From: Phaeobacter bryozoorum
Lineage (GTDB): Bacteria; Pseudomonadota; Alphaproteobacteria; Rhodobacterales; Rhodobacteraceae
Reading direction: 5' to 3' (one strand)
NCBI RefSeq assembly: GCF_041893525.1
Contig: NZ_CP169068.1
Length of the DNA: 64,000 bases
This document shows positions 44,042 to 53,392 of the stretch, piece by piece (the stretch's first letter is position 1; the number at the start of each line of letters is the position of its first letter). Under the pieces are notes generated by a model, which was not told the DNA's origin, did not search any database, and saw only the letters and a list, made by a program, of their open reading frames with translations. The translations under genes were made by a program, and so were the position numbers.

Positions 44042-44428
44042 TTACTGCGCGCAGGGGAACGCTTGGCTCATCGCGTTTAGGATCAGCCCTCGGGCCGGGA
44101 AATGCCTCTTTTCGGGAGTGTTTCTGAGATAGTTTCCGACCACATCGACAACCTGAGAATTGCTGACCATCTCATCACCACACACCCCGAAAATACTGGA
44201 TCGATACTGGTTCACCGCTGCGGTGGATGTGCCTTGGTTAGCCATCATGAACGGGATAGAAACCCCATAGTTTAAGCCCTCCCAAGCGCCAATGATGTAG
44301 AAGCTGCACGCGGAATTTCCTACCGCACCACCATCTGTGCAGATTTCATGCAAATCGTTTCCGGTGATTGCCCCAGCGCTGCCCTGCGAAGCTACAAAAA
44401 GCGCCGCGAGGATGACAAACTTTCTCAA
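44042..44428 (-). CDS. Rap1a/Tai-like secreted protein
   Basis: 128 residues from a TTG preceded by GGGAGGA; the in-frame ATG at 44449 overlaps that ribosome site. Signal peptide LRKFVILAALFVASQGSAGA. The mature protein has the Rap1a/Tai pattern: N-terminal GNDLHEICT, paired Cys, a CSFYIIGAWEGL segment, and the C-terminal YLRNTPEKRHFPARGLILNAMSQAFPC. Some family members are immunity proteins of type VI effectors, but most are uncharacterised; no effector gene is adjacent. Confidence 0.75.
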   Translation of the reverse strand: MRKFVILAALFVASQGSAGAITGNDLHEICTDGGAVGNSACSFYIIGAWEGLNYGVSIPFMMANQGTSTAAVNQYRSSIFGVCGDEMVSNSQVVDVVGNYLRNTPEKRHFPARGLILNAMSQAFPCAQ

Positions 44429-44676
44429 ATCTATTCCTCCCAAAAACATGTTCTCAACCTTAAAAAACCTTAATATCTGACCACCTCAAACGCCGGTATC
44501 GATTTCAACATTTTTCGACAGGTCAGACGGTCAAAACGGCGAATGCCGCCTCACAGAGTGCGCAAGTGAATATTGGGTTTTTTCAAGTGCTCTCAGCCTC
44601 TACTTCTCAACACATAGATGGGTTATGATCCTGTATGCCAAGCAGATTTTGATTTAACTTGCCGCAGGAGGGTCAA

Positions 44677-44943
44677 GTGCCAGGACCGACGCCCGGAAGC
44701 GTATGGATTGAGGTCGTAGATGGTCGCGCCTGTGCCACGTTTGAGCGATACCTTTGGTCGGATAACTTCATGCACCGTTTGCAGCGGGCAACCACACTGG
44801 CCCGCCGGGTATCAACCGGCTCTTGGGTGTGCCGTTGGTGCGGAAATGAGCTACCAGATTTCCGCCGTACCGATGCCCTATATTGCGGTGAGAGTTGCCG
44901 GAAAAAGGCCGCGCGACAGCGCCGCAGAGACCGGGTAAGTTGA
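44677..44943 (+). CDS. Small zinc-finger protein
   Basis: 88 residues from a GTG with AGGAGGG five bases upstream. The C-terminal half contains CRWCGNEL ... YCGESCRKKAARQRRR, two CxxC-type pairs plus a basic tail, resembling a treble-clef or HNH-associated zinc finger. No nuclease motif is complete. Function unknown; nucleic-acid binding is likely. Confidence 0.6.
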   Translation: MPGPTPGSVWIEVVDGRACATFERYLWSDNFMHRLQRATTLARRVSTGSWVCRWCGNELPDFRRTDALYCGESCRKKAARQRRRDRVS

Positions 44944-45103
44944 TTTACTTTTATAAACTTGTTTCTCAGTCAACTATCTGGCTTTCTATAACCTCATACA
45001 GCGCCATAGTTCTGGATACGCAGATCAGTCCATCTATTCGATGATAGCAAGGCAAACTAGACAAGCCACTAAGTCTCATCGGCGGTTGACAGATGCCCTA
45101 ATT

Positions 45104-45172
45104 CCCTATCGGAGTAACAATGACGACATGTCTGGGCGTGTCGTCGCGTACAATTACAAGTATACGATAGGG
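45104..45172 (+). promoter_or_regulatory. Structured leader that may hide the RTX gene ribosome site
   Basis: CCCTATCG (45104-45111) is perfectly complementary to CGATAGGG (45165-45172), which contains most of the Shine-Dalgarno AGGGG in front of the ATG at 45180. Inside lies a second perfect hairpin, GACGACA (45122-45128) with TGTCGTC (45139-45145). Pairing would block translation. Whether it responds to temperature, a protein or a ligand cannot be seen. Confidence 0.5.
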
Positions 45173-45179
45173 GACTAAT

Positions 45180-46859
45180 ATGGCTCGTTTTCTTGGTACT
45201 GCTGGTGGGGACAGGATAACCGGAACCGCAGGTGACGATGAAATACGTGGCCTAAGCGGGAACGATACGCTTGATGGTGGATTTGCCTCGATTGCTGGCC
45301 AAACCGAAGATAGCTTGTATGGCGGTGCCGGGGACGACTGGCTCTCTATTGGAACAGGAGGCGGATTTGCTTCGGGGGGCGATGGAAGCGATACCATCGT
45401 CGGAGGTTGGGGGGCTTCCGAAGTTGACGGGGGCCAAGGCGACGACCACATCACTTTTTCACTCCTGACGCGGTTTAGCACTGGAAATACCATTAATGGC
45501 GGTATGGGCGATGATACGCTCGTAGGCACCTTTGCTAATTCGGATGCTTTCGGCGGCGATGGAAATGACCGATTTGAACTAAGATCCGGGTCTTTTCTAG
45601 GAAGAGATAATCTGCTTTCGGGGGGCGATGGCTTTGACACGCTCACCTACACTCAGACGGGCGTCACAATATCGGTCTTTTCAGCTGCCCGAGCCTCGAT
45701 TGAAGCGATTGAAGGTGCACGTATCTCCGGGGATCAAGGAAACGATTGGATCGACCTTCGAGACATTCAACAAATGGATCAGGAGGAATATCGCTATTTT
45801 GCAAATAAACCTCTCGTCGATGTAGACTTGGTGATTGCTCTGGGAAGTGGAGACGACCGCTTCTGGGGATCAGACTTCGCAGAAGTCATCTATGCAAATG
45901 CTGGCTCGGACACAATTATAGCAGGTGGTGGCAATGACTTCTTAAATGCCCGATCCGCTGATTCAGGATCGTTGTCTGGCGGTGATGGGGACGATTTTCT
46001 GGATCTGGGTATCAATAAGGATGCTACTCTGTTCCAGCTGGCAGGTGGCCAAGGAACTGATACGCTGCATGCTGCTGCCGCTCACGGACAACTTATCCTG
46101 GATAACACAATATCGATTGAAGTGTTGCGCGCTGACGCACTGCATGGATCATTAGGCGACGACTACTTTGACCTTAGTGGTGTAGTTGCCTTGGAAATTG
46201 AACGCGAAGATCTTTTTGATCGTTTCCGGTTCAACCTAAAGGACGGGAACGACGTCTTCATTGGAACGCAAACCGGTGATTATGTCCATACCATCGGCGG
46301 GGTCTCCGGTGATAAGCACTACAAGGGACGGCGTGGTCATGATGAACTGATATCCGGTAACGGCGATGACACGCTTATTGGTGGGTGGGGGCAAGATACG
46401 CTTATTGCTGGAGCAGGATCTGACCGGTTGCTTGGTGGGCGCGGCTCTGACTATCTAGCTGGTGGCTCATGGAATGATCGGCTGTTTGGTCAAACCGGCG
46501 CTGACTATCTGCAAGGAGGTGGAAACAACGACATACTAAAAGGTGGGCGGGGCCGAGATACACTGGATGGCGGTTCAGGTAACGATAAGCTTTTTGGCGG
46601 CGGAGGTAGCGACACCTTTGTCTTCAGTGGAAACTTTGGACATGACACAATTGTAGGGTTCGATCCTCTTCTGAACGGTGATCTGATTGATCTTTCGGCG
46701 CTCGGATCTCGATTAACAGAGCAGCTACTATTTAGCGAAATTGTGTCTCAGAATGGCAGCGATGTTCTCGTTACTTGGAGCAGCTACCAGAGCATTACAC
46801 TTAGAGGTGTTGACCTTGGAGCAATGGACGCCGGGGATTTTATATTCGGGGGAAACTAG
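45180..46859 (+). CDS. RTX-repeat calcium-binding protein
   Basis: 559 residues made mostly of GGxGxDxLxG nonapeptides, in two dense blocks (about 5-180 and 390-480) separated by a less regular stretch. The last 75 residues (DTFVFSGNFGHDTIVGFD ... DLIDLSALGSR) match the C-terminal segment of RTX proteins exported by type I secretion. No catalytic domain was recognised, so it is a repeat-only exoprotein or adhesin. No type I exporter is in the window. Unusual cargo for a phage-like element. Confidence 0.88.
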   Translation: MARFLGTAGGDRITGTAGDDEIRGLSGNDTLDGGFASIAGQTEDSLYGGAGDDWLSIGTGGGFASGGDGSDTIVGGWGASEVDGGQGDDHITFSLLTRFSTGNTINGGMGDDTLVGTFANSDAFGGDGNDRFELRSGSFLGRDNLLSGGDGFDTLTYTQTGVTISVFSAARASIEAIEGARISGDQGNDWIDLRDIQQMDQEEYRYFANKPLVDVDLVIALGSGDDRFWGSDFAEVIYANAGSDTIIAGGGNDFLNARSADSGSLSGGDGDDFLDLGINKDATLFQLAGGQGTDTLHAAAAHGQLILDNTISIEVLRADALHGSLGDDYFDLSGVVALEIEREDLFDRFRFNLKDGNDVFIGTQTGDYVHTIGGVSGDKHYKGRRGHDELISGNGDDTLIGGWGQDTLIAGAGSDRLLGGRGSDYLAGGSWNDRLFGQTGADYLQGGGNNDILKGGRGRDTLDGGSGNDKLFGGGGSDTFVFSGNFGHDTIVGFDPLLNGDLIDLSALGSRLTEQLLFSEIVSQNGSDVLVTWSSYQSITLRGVDLGAMDAGDFIFGGN

Positions 46860-46932
46860 AGGACGCCCATCCGCAAGGATTGGATCGTTACCGGATACCG
46901 TCAGCCCTCGGTATGGTGCGAGTAGCAGGGCA

Positions 46933-49507
46933 TCACTGCCCCGCTGCTGCGATGCCGCCCACCAGATAGGGCAGCAGCTTGGGGATGGCCCGTTCGGTAG
47001 CCTGGGCGGACCCTTCGTGCGTCAAGAGCGCCTTGAACAGGTCAGGGTCGGTCACAGCATCCGCAATCATCTGAGATGCCTTGTCCTGTGCTAGGTGATT
47101 GAGCAGATCTTTCATGCGGCCGGAGGCCATCTGTGCTGTCTGAAGGCTGGCACCGCCACCCCCGCCCAAACTGGCACCGTGGCGGGCCGCGCCGATCCGG
47201 GCCACTATCTCAATCAGGCGATTGGCCTTTGCCCCCGACAGCTCATTACCGATGGTCGCGTTTGTTGTGGCCTGAGATTTCGCAAGCTCTCGCGCCACAA
47301 AGCGCAGACGGGACATTTCGGCCTGAGTGAACACCTGCCCGATTGCGCGGGCTGTCTTGGGGTCTGACAGCACCCGGTTCAATGAAGTCGCATCAAGGCA
47401 TGGTCTGCGCGCCGCGCGTTGTGCGGGCAGATCCAATCAAGTGAGAAGCAATAGCACCCTTAACACCGTCCAGAGCCGCCCCAGACGGGTCTTTGCGGGC
47501 CTCGTTTGCAATCCGCCGCGCTGCCTGGATTGGGTTCTTCGCGTCGATGATCGACTTGATGGCACTTTCCGCCGTCTCCCCGGTAAACCGCGCAACTGCG
47601 CTCCGCTTCTGGTCTTCCAAAGCCGCCATCCGGCGGGTGATACGCTGGGAAAGCTGCTCCGCTGTCTCGCGCTGTTGAACCGCACCCTCAATTTCAGAAC
47701 GCAATTCCGGGTATCGCGCAAGCAATTCCTTGTTTCGAGCCATGTAATGACGCGCACCCGATAACGTGACAGCACCATCCCGGCTGGACACAGCAGACCC
47801 CTTGAACTGCCCGGAGATGTAATCCTCAATGACGGGCCTTGCCCCGCCTGCGGCTTCAATCTGGCGCGATGAGACTGCGGCCTCTGTACCGCCCCGCCCC
47901 ACTGTCCGCTTCAAGGCCAATTCAGGGTCAATCGCGGCATCGCCATCAAGTGTGCGCTTAAGCAACCGTCCGGGCGCGCCCCGGTCAAAGGTTTCATGCA
48001 GCGCCGCCGAGAACGCGCGGGCCTCGTTGATCTGTCGGCCAATTGCGGTGGTGCCAGCCTTCGCCCCCAAGTCATCAAGGATTGCGTCCGCTACGTCATT
48101 TGCCATGCGGGCGGTATTCTTGTTCTGGTCATTCCCTGCCATGGCAGACCGGGCCACACGTCGAAGCTCTGAGTAAAGCCCGTGCATCTCGCGCACGGTC
48201 GCGGTGTCGCCATAGACCTCCGGGCTTTCCAGAAGGTCACGAATGGCGCGTGGGACATCGTTGCGCTGAGCATAGGCCACCTCGGCCACCAACGCCTCTG
48301 CCTTGGCGCGGGCAGCACCGGTGCCAACTGCCGCATCGCGCGGGATTGCGGCCCATAGCTCCCTCTCCTGCAACAAGGCATCTTCAAGCGCACGCTTGAT
48401 ATTCCGGGTGATTTGAACACCATTTTCGCCATCAGGGTTCTGGCTCTGAATGCCTCGCAGACGGCTTTCCGATGTCGCCATTGCACCGTCTGCCTGGGCC
48501 TGTAGCTGTTCCTTGAAGCTCTGACGCCGCTGCCGGAAAAAGGTCTGCGCGTCAGCCGCATCGCCGCCCATACCTTGAACCGCAGCCTGTGCCGCGCCCG
48601 AACTATCAGCACGCCGGGTTTCAAGAGCAGCGCGCAAGTTGGGGTTTTGATCAGCGGCCAGACGTTCGACGGCAAGCATATTGGCGTCTCCGGTCTGTTG
48701 TGCCGGCGTCAGGCTCAGCGGGTTGTCTGAGGTGATGCCTTGGGCCAGCTCTTCTGCACGGTCTCGCCCCCCGGCCAAGCTTTGAAGCCGATCCGAGGCT
48801 ACAGCGCGCGCGCCTGAGTTTGTATAGGGGGCAAGTTCAGCCGCCGCCCGCCGGGTGAGTGCCGCCGCTGGCGAAATTCGTGCGGCTCCCTTGACCAGTG
48901 CCGCGCCCGCCGGGATCGACATAGGGGCGGCAATGGCCGCAGTGTTCTGGACCCACTCAGGTGCTCCGGCCTCATCGGCCACTTCCTCAGCGGCACCACT
49001 CAGACCTCCCGCGAAGACCTCAGCCGCCGGGGCCGCTTGCGTTGTGAGCGCACGATAGGCGTCATCCGCGAAGCGCCCAACCGCGCCACCTGCCCCCCGC
49101 AGAGCTTGCAGGCCCTTGGCCACTGGCAACAAACTGCCCGCCGCCTGTCCTGCCCCGCGTGCAAAGCCCTCAGCGGCTCCCTTGGGGTCTTGCTGTGCGA
49201 CCTCAACACCTGTGCCCTGCATCAGGCGTTCCAGCCCTGCCGTGGCGCTGCCTGTGCCCTCAGAGAATGGGTTTAAGGCGTGCGGTTCATCGAATGGGTT
49301 CACGAAATCAGCAAGCCCACCGACTGCCTCAGCAATGCCCTTGTTAACCTGCGACATGATGGGGTGCCTTGGCCCGCTCTGACCGGCGGGGGCAATTCTC
49401 AGGCTGGACGCGATTTCTTCGACAGTCTTTTCTTGCTCCGCCGGAGATAGGCTTAGAAAATCGTCGGAGACCTGAACCTTGCGACCTTCAATGTTGAGTG
49501 TCGTCAT
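46933..49507 (-). pseudogene. Large phage-type structural/ejection protein, frameshifted
   Basis: Two open parts: 49507-47393 (704 residues) and 47436-46933 in another frame. The first stops after RTTRGAQTM, and the second continues naturally with LDATSLNRVLSDPKTARAIG. One extra C at 47396-47398 explains the break; together they give about 860 residues. Composition is Ala/Gly-rich and helical with hydrophobic patches (AGQAAGSLLPVAKGL, AAPMSIPAGAALVKG), like internal virion or DNA-ejection proteins of podovirus-type phages. The start is fixed by a 4-nt overlap with the preceding gene. Confidence 0.62.
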
Positions 49508-50754
49508 TCTACCACGCTCCACGAAATGCCGCTCTGTGTGGTCGATCCCGCACCGCCAGTCTCACGCTTGCCGAAACTGTCAATCACAACGTCATAGTCT
49601 GAAAGCAGACGCGACAAACGGGCGATGTTGGCGCGCGCTTTGCTTCGCATCGTCGCGGTTTCGGATGTATTGGCAACGTCCTGGTTCATCATGATTGCCT
49701 GTTCCAGCATGGACCGGGTTTGGTTCAGCCGCTCACGTGTGCGCCCCTCTCCCTGCCAGACACTGTTTGGCGTGCTGGATAGCTTCTGGAACTCTTGCAG
49801 TAGGAAGTTTGACGGCTTCCCGGCCACGCCATCCGCCAATGTAACCATGGTATTGGTGGACAGGTTTTCCATTGCCTGCGTGGCACGCTCATTGTTGGGC
49901 GCGATAAGGCCAGTACCAAGCGCATCGCTGATTGTATTGCCCAGCTGAGAAATGAACCCCGGTGCACCCGTGGCATCCGAGAAATCGCCCCCCTCAGGCA
50001 TGGACTGGTATTCAGGGTTTGATACCAGCCCACCATCACCGTCCACGGTCACCCCTGCCCCCTGTGGGCTGGTCGCACCGCCCATTGAGAATACGCTTCC
50101 ATCTGGTGCCGTGAAGGAAAACCCGCTACCCCTCTTGGCTTGCGCATACTGGATCCGGTCGAGAGGTTGGCGACCTGCGGCCCGCTCCTCTGCGGCATAG
50201 CGCCCGTATTCGTCGGCGGGCTTCGGCGGGGCGGTCAGTTCCTGAACCGCTTTCAGCTGCCCTAGGAGGCCCTCATATTGAGCGGCAACAACGGGGAATT
50301 CATCAAGGCTTTCAATCGGCGGCTCGCCAACAGTCTCAAAAAGCTGGTTGATCCCGTTCAGATCCCCTCGCTTGTATAGAAGCATCCCCTGCTGCAAGCC
50401 TTGCTCCACCCGCGCAGCCTCTGCGGCCCGTGTCCGGGCATCCAGCGAAGCCGCATAAGCCTCGCCCTCTCTCTTGAAGGCAATCCGGCGCTGCTCCATC
50501 ATCTGCGCGCGTGACTGCATGTTCTGCCGTGCGCTCTGCATCTGGACCGCCTGCATCGGGTCCAGCTGGGCCAGTGCATTCAGCGCCTGCGGCTGACCGG
50601 CGGCGATATCCGCGCCCTGCGTCTGGAACAGGTTGCGCAGCGCGTTCTGGCCCCGCACTTGGTTGGTCTGCTGTGCCGCCATCGAAGACTGAGACAGCGC
50701 ATTCACGATATCCGGCTGTTGGGCCATCAGGGGCAAGCGGGTGTCGAGTGTCAT
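49504..50754 (-). CDS. Phage-type virion-associated protein
   Basis: 416 residues, Gln- and Ala-rich and mostly helical at the N-terminus (SSMAAQQTNQVRGQNALRN; AVQMQSARQNMQSRAQMMEQ), then Gly-rich (TSPQGAGVTVDGDGG). This composition and its coupling to a very large Ala-rich protein suggest an internal or ejection protein of a short-tailed phage. No specific family assigned. Translation is coupled at both ends (ATGA). Confidence 0.55.
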   Translation of the reverse strand: MTLDTRLPLMAQQPDIVNALSQSSMAAQQTNQVRGQNALRNLFQTQGADIAAGQPQALNALAQLDPMQAVQMQSARQNMQSRAQMMEQRRIAFKREGEAYAASLDARTRAAEAARVEQGLQQGMLLYKRGDLNGINQLFETVGEPPIESLDEFPVVAAQYEGLLGQLKAVQELTAPPKPADEYGRYAAEERAAGRQPLDRIQYAQAKRGSGFSFTAPDGSVFSMGGATSPQGAGVTVDGDGGLVSNPEYQSMPEGGDFSDATGAPGFISQLGNTISDALGTGLIAPNNERATQAMENLSTNTMVTLADGVAGKPSNFLLQEFQKLSSTPNSVWQGEGRTRERLNQTRSMLEQAIMMNQDVANTSETATMRSKARANIARLSRLLSDYDVVIDSFGKRETGGAGSTTQSGISWSVVE

Positions 50755-50879
50755 TGCATCGCTCCGGGTTCTGGATGTGTTGCTTTCAAAAGGGCAAGTT
50801 GCCAGCGGACTGACGCGCGAAGGGCCAGCCTAAACGCTTTGACGTTCTCGGTTATTCCTACTTCGTTTGGGTCCAACAT
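50751..50879 (-). CDS. 42-residue protein coupled to virion genes
   Basis: Starts MLDPNEVGITENVKAF with AGGAGA eight bases upstream; its stop overlaps the next ATG (ATGCAATGA). One amphipathic helix (FRLALRASVRWQLALLK). It is the first gene of the late-type block; probably a small phage protein. Too short for family assignment. Confidence 0.55.
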   Translation of the reverse strand: MLDPNEVGITENVKAFRLALRASVRWQLALLKATHPEPGAMQ

Positions 50880-51438
50880 CGGGCAATTCTCCTGTGTGTA
50901 ACGGTATCATAATACCCCATCTCAAACAACGAATATGCCATATTTTATTGACGAAAACACTTGATCTGATGGTTTCGCTTCGGTTCCGTGCTTAGTCGTA
51001 TAAGTCCGATGCTCCTCACTGCTAACGTTTGCAGTGAGCGGGTCACGCAGCTTGGCGCGTTCACTCAAATAGTGCCGGTCACCGCCCGCACTGGCGGATC
51101 AATGCAGCGCTTTTCTTGAGGCACTCTGTAGGATGCTCAATTTTGCGCACCCTCTACCGGCAGGAAGTATCTGACATCATCAGCCACTAACCTTTTTGCC
51201 GGTTCTTGCCGGTTTGCCGGTAGGGGTAGATCAGCTTGCGCCCACCACCAGCCTAACCGGTCTTCGTCGGCCAAACACATGCAGCCTCAGAACCAACCTG
51301 CGATTGGCCGCGACACTCCCCCCGGTCGGGAACTTATCATCATCACGAAACCGCAGCGCGAAACTATCACGCCCTAGGACTTTGAACCGAAATGCTGGGA
51401 TCTATTTCGCGGGAGTTTCTAACCACTCTTTGGCGATA
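50880..51438. other. 559-bp gene-poor stretch with repeat
   Basis: No supported gene. It contains the 33-bp inverted repeat copy and further CCGGCAG units near 51158, and may hold promoters for the leftward late block. The plus-strand open frames here have no ribosome sites. Confidence 0.5.
51190..51222 (-). repeat. 33-bp inverted repeat, copy 2
   Basis: Reverse complement of 41671-41703 with no mismatches. The flanks diverge immediately, so it is not part of a longer duplication. Confidence 0.85.
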
Positions 51439-51837
51439 CTATTGTTCCGCCGCGCAAGGATATTCCTTTTCAATTGCATCCAATAAGATAGCTGAAGGGA
51501 AGCCCGATACATTACCGTCAGGGCGGGAAAGTTCAGATACAACTAGAAGTGCAAGATCGGCATCTGTTACTTCATCTGGAATACACAGCCCTATTGCGGC
51601 CTCCAGCTCTTTTCTTGTTTGCGGCCCGCCTTCAGTGGCGGAAGTGGCGCCCCGTATGCGCTCTGCCGTGGCGCTATCGATAGCACCTTGGATATAGCCA
51701 AAACAGTAAGCCTTAATTTCGCTTCCATCCTCCCAGGCGCAAGCTCTCAGGATCTGTTCTAGTGTAACTGCGGCAACTGGAGTTGCACAAACTCCAAGTA
51801 ATGCGGGCGCAATCAGCGCCCGTACGGAAAACCTCAT
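51439..51837 (-). CDS. Second Rap1a/Tai-like secreted protein
   Basis: 132 residues. Signal peptide RFSVRALIAPALLGVCATPVAA, then TLEQILRAC, a CFGYIQGAIDS segment with paired Cys, and the C-terminal GFPSAILLDAIEKEYPC. The pattern is that of the Rap1a/Tai family, as for the 44042 gene, but sequences differ clearly. Function unknown. Confidence 0.72.
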   Translation of the reverse strand: MRFSVRALIAPALLGVCATPVAAVTLEQILRACAWEDGSEIKAYCFGYIQGAIDSATAERIRGATSATEGGPQTRKELEAAIGLCIPDEVTDADLALLVVSELSRPDGNVSGFPSAILLDAIEKEYPCAAEQ

Positions 51838-51940
51838 CTGTTGCCCCTTCGAAAATCTGACATTTAAGGAAATGAGCTTCGCAAGTTATCGAGGCGTATC
51901 ACAGAGCAAAAGGCTGCGGTTGAAAAATCACGAGCAACCC

Positions 51941-52177
51941 TCAAGTCTCACCAGCAGGAACAAGAGCCACCCCTAGACCAGAGGCGACCTGTCCACTTTC
52001 CAAAAACTGGACACCTTGGGCCTGAAGGGACAATCGCAAGTGCTGGATAGTGGACTCCTTCCCCTCGCCCTTGTCCACTTTATTCAAAGTGTTGCGATGC
52101 AAGCCGGTTGCTTCCGCAAGCTCTGGATTACTCAAACCCAGTGCGGCCTTTGCCATTTTGAACTGCTCAGGTGTCAT
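51941..52177 (-). CDS. XRE-type HTH regulator
   Basis: 78 residues: helix-turn-helix MTPEQFKMAKAALGLSNPELAEATGLHRNTLNKVDKGEG, followed by LRLSLQAQGVQFLESG, the common tail of small phage repressors. The spacer upstream contains GCACA/TGTGC repeats that could be its operator. Probably controls the element or its own expression. Confidence 0.8.
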   Translation of the reverse strand: MTPEQFKMAKAALGLSNPELAEATGLHRNTLNKVDKGEGKESTIQHLRLSLQAQGVQFLESGQVASGLGVALVPAGET

Positions 52178-52190
52178 ATTGCCCTCTTAT

Positions 52191-52256
52191 TGTGCCGTTA
52201 GCACATTTTAAGTGTTTACAGCACATGCTGCCAGTAGTATAAATATGCTATCAGCA
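52191..52256. promoter_or_regulatory. Putative operator cluster for the XRE regulator
   Basis: Palindrome TGTGC-N5-GCACA (52191-52205), near-palindrome CAGCACATGCTG (52219-52230) and TGCT-ATC-AGCA (52246-52256), all within 66 bp upstream of the regulator start. The shared AGCA half-site suggests one protein binding several sites. Confidence 0.45.
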
Positions 52257-52404
52257 CAAAAAATGTAACACAATGACCACCGACCACAAACACTCAATCA
52301 GCGGCGCGCGGTCACTCGCCCCGGCCTACACCGGATAACCCTAGGGCGTCAGGAAGCACGACGCCTGTCAGATAATGACAGCACAAAGCGAAAGGATTTC
52401 GCCA

Positions 52405-53001
52405 ATGTCCGAGAACAACAAAGATCTGCACCCCGAATGGCTCACACAATGGCGTGAGAACACCGCGCGCTGGAACAAAACGGTAGAGGGCAGCGCCGAA
52501 GAAAAGCAGCTCACCGAAGAACAAGACGCCATCGAGCGCCGTTTGATGGCGACACCGGCCACGACGCCCGCCGGGATGGCCGCTCAGATTGAATTTGCGC
52601 TTGAAAACAACCTTGTCGGTGAAGATTTGAAAGGCGGGATGTTCGATGGGCTGGACAGCAACATGTTCGCCAGCATCACGGCAGGCCTCAAAAAGATGGC
52701 AGACGCGAGCAAGGCAGAGGTCGATATCTGCGAACTGTATGGAACATGGCAGAGCATCACCGAGAAATACAAAACCCTTGAAAGCCGCCTGTTCAGCAGC
52801 GACGTTTCCCATGGTGAGTTTGAAGACTTGTCCGACCCAATACTGGCCGAGCGCGACAAGGTGGAGAGTGCAATTTTCGCCACCGGATGCACCACCGCCA
52901 AGGGACAAGCGATCCGCGTGAAAATAGCGGCGTACTTCGACTGGGCCGTTCCAGACTACAACAGCGCAGTCCTAGAACACGCCGAGCAAGTTCTGGGCTG
53001 A
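52405..53001 (+). CDS. Hypothetical protein near the right end of the element
   Basis: 198 residues from ATG 52405 (AAGGA upstream). Acidic, helical and without membrane segments: NKDLHPEWLTQWRENTARWN; KADASKAE-like helices; FDWAVPDYNSAVLEHAEQVL. Similar small acidic proteins occur at the ends of rhodobacterial islands. Not recognised. Divergent from the XRE regulator. Confidence 0.6.
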   Translation: MSENNKDLHPEWLTQWRENTARWNKTVEGSAEEKQLTEEQDAIERRLMATPATTPAGMAAQIEFALENNLVGEDLKGGMFDGLDSNMFASITAGLKKMADASKAEVDICELYGTWQSITEKYKTLESRLFSSDVSHGEFEDLSDPILAERDKVESAIFATGCTTAKGQAIRVKIAAYFDWAVPDYNSAVLEHAEQVLG

Positions 53002-53226
53002 ACCGACTGCGCGCGAGACCTTCCCCGATACCCCAAGATACGCCCCGCCCAGCGCGGGGCTTTCTCATTCATGGGACTGTGATTTGTATGAAGCAATCAA
53101 CAGACGGCACATCTCAGACCACTGCGGAAGGCAGAGGTATCAGAAACTCAAAGTGGGGCGTTTAGTGGGGCTGAAAACAACCATCAACCGGTAAGGTGCT
53201 GATTATTATCATTTTTATTACAAATT

Positions 53227-53273
53227 ATGGTGCCCCCACACGGACTCGAACCGCGGACCTACTGATTACAAAT
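53227..53273 (-). other. 3' half of tRNA-Thr(TGT): attachment site
   Basis: On the minus strand this is anticodon loop TTTGTAA (anticodon TGT), stem TCAGT, T-arm GGTTCGAGTCC and acceptor/CCA end TGGGGGCACCA, 46 bases ending at 53228. The 5' half (D-arm and acceptor strand GCCCCCA) is absent to the right, so it is not a gene. It is the fragment left when an element inserts in the anticodon region of a tRNA, and it contains the 17-bp repeat seen at 37010. Confidence 0.8.
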
Positions 53274-53392
53274 GCCTAGGGCTAGACGCTAACCGCTTGT
53301 TGCCAAAGCATTAGTCTTCGAAGGCATTTGGCGTTACAAGGATGTAACAAGTTTTCAGAAACATCGCTTGCTTTGCTGGACCAAAGGCAATC

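Noticed and set aside
45180..46859. CRISPR or DNA tandem repeat array
   Set aside because: The periodicity comes from coding Gly/Asp nonapeptides; DNA copies are diverged and there are no spacers.
52312..52908. 198-codon minus-strand open frame
   Set aside because: Opposite the better-supported gene at 52405-53001, which has a ribosome site and normal composition.
53228..53330. Complete tRNA-Thr gene
   Set aside because: The 3' half is convincing, but the D-arm and 5' acceptor strand are absent on the right side, so it is a fragment.
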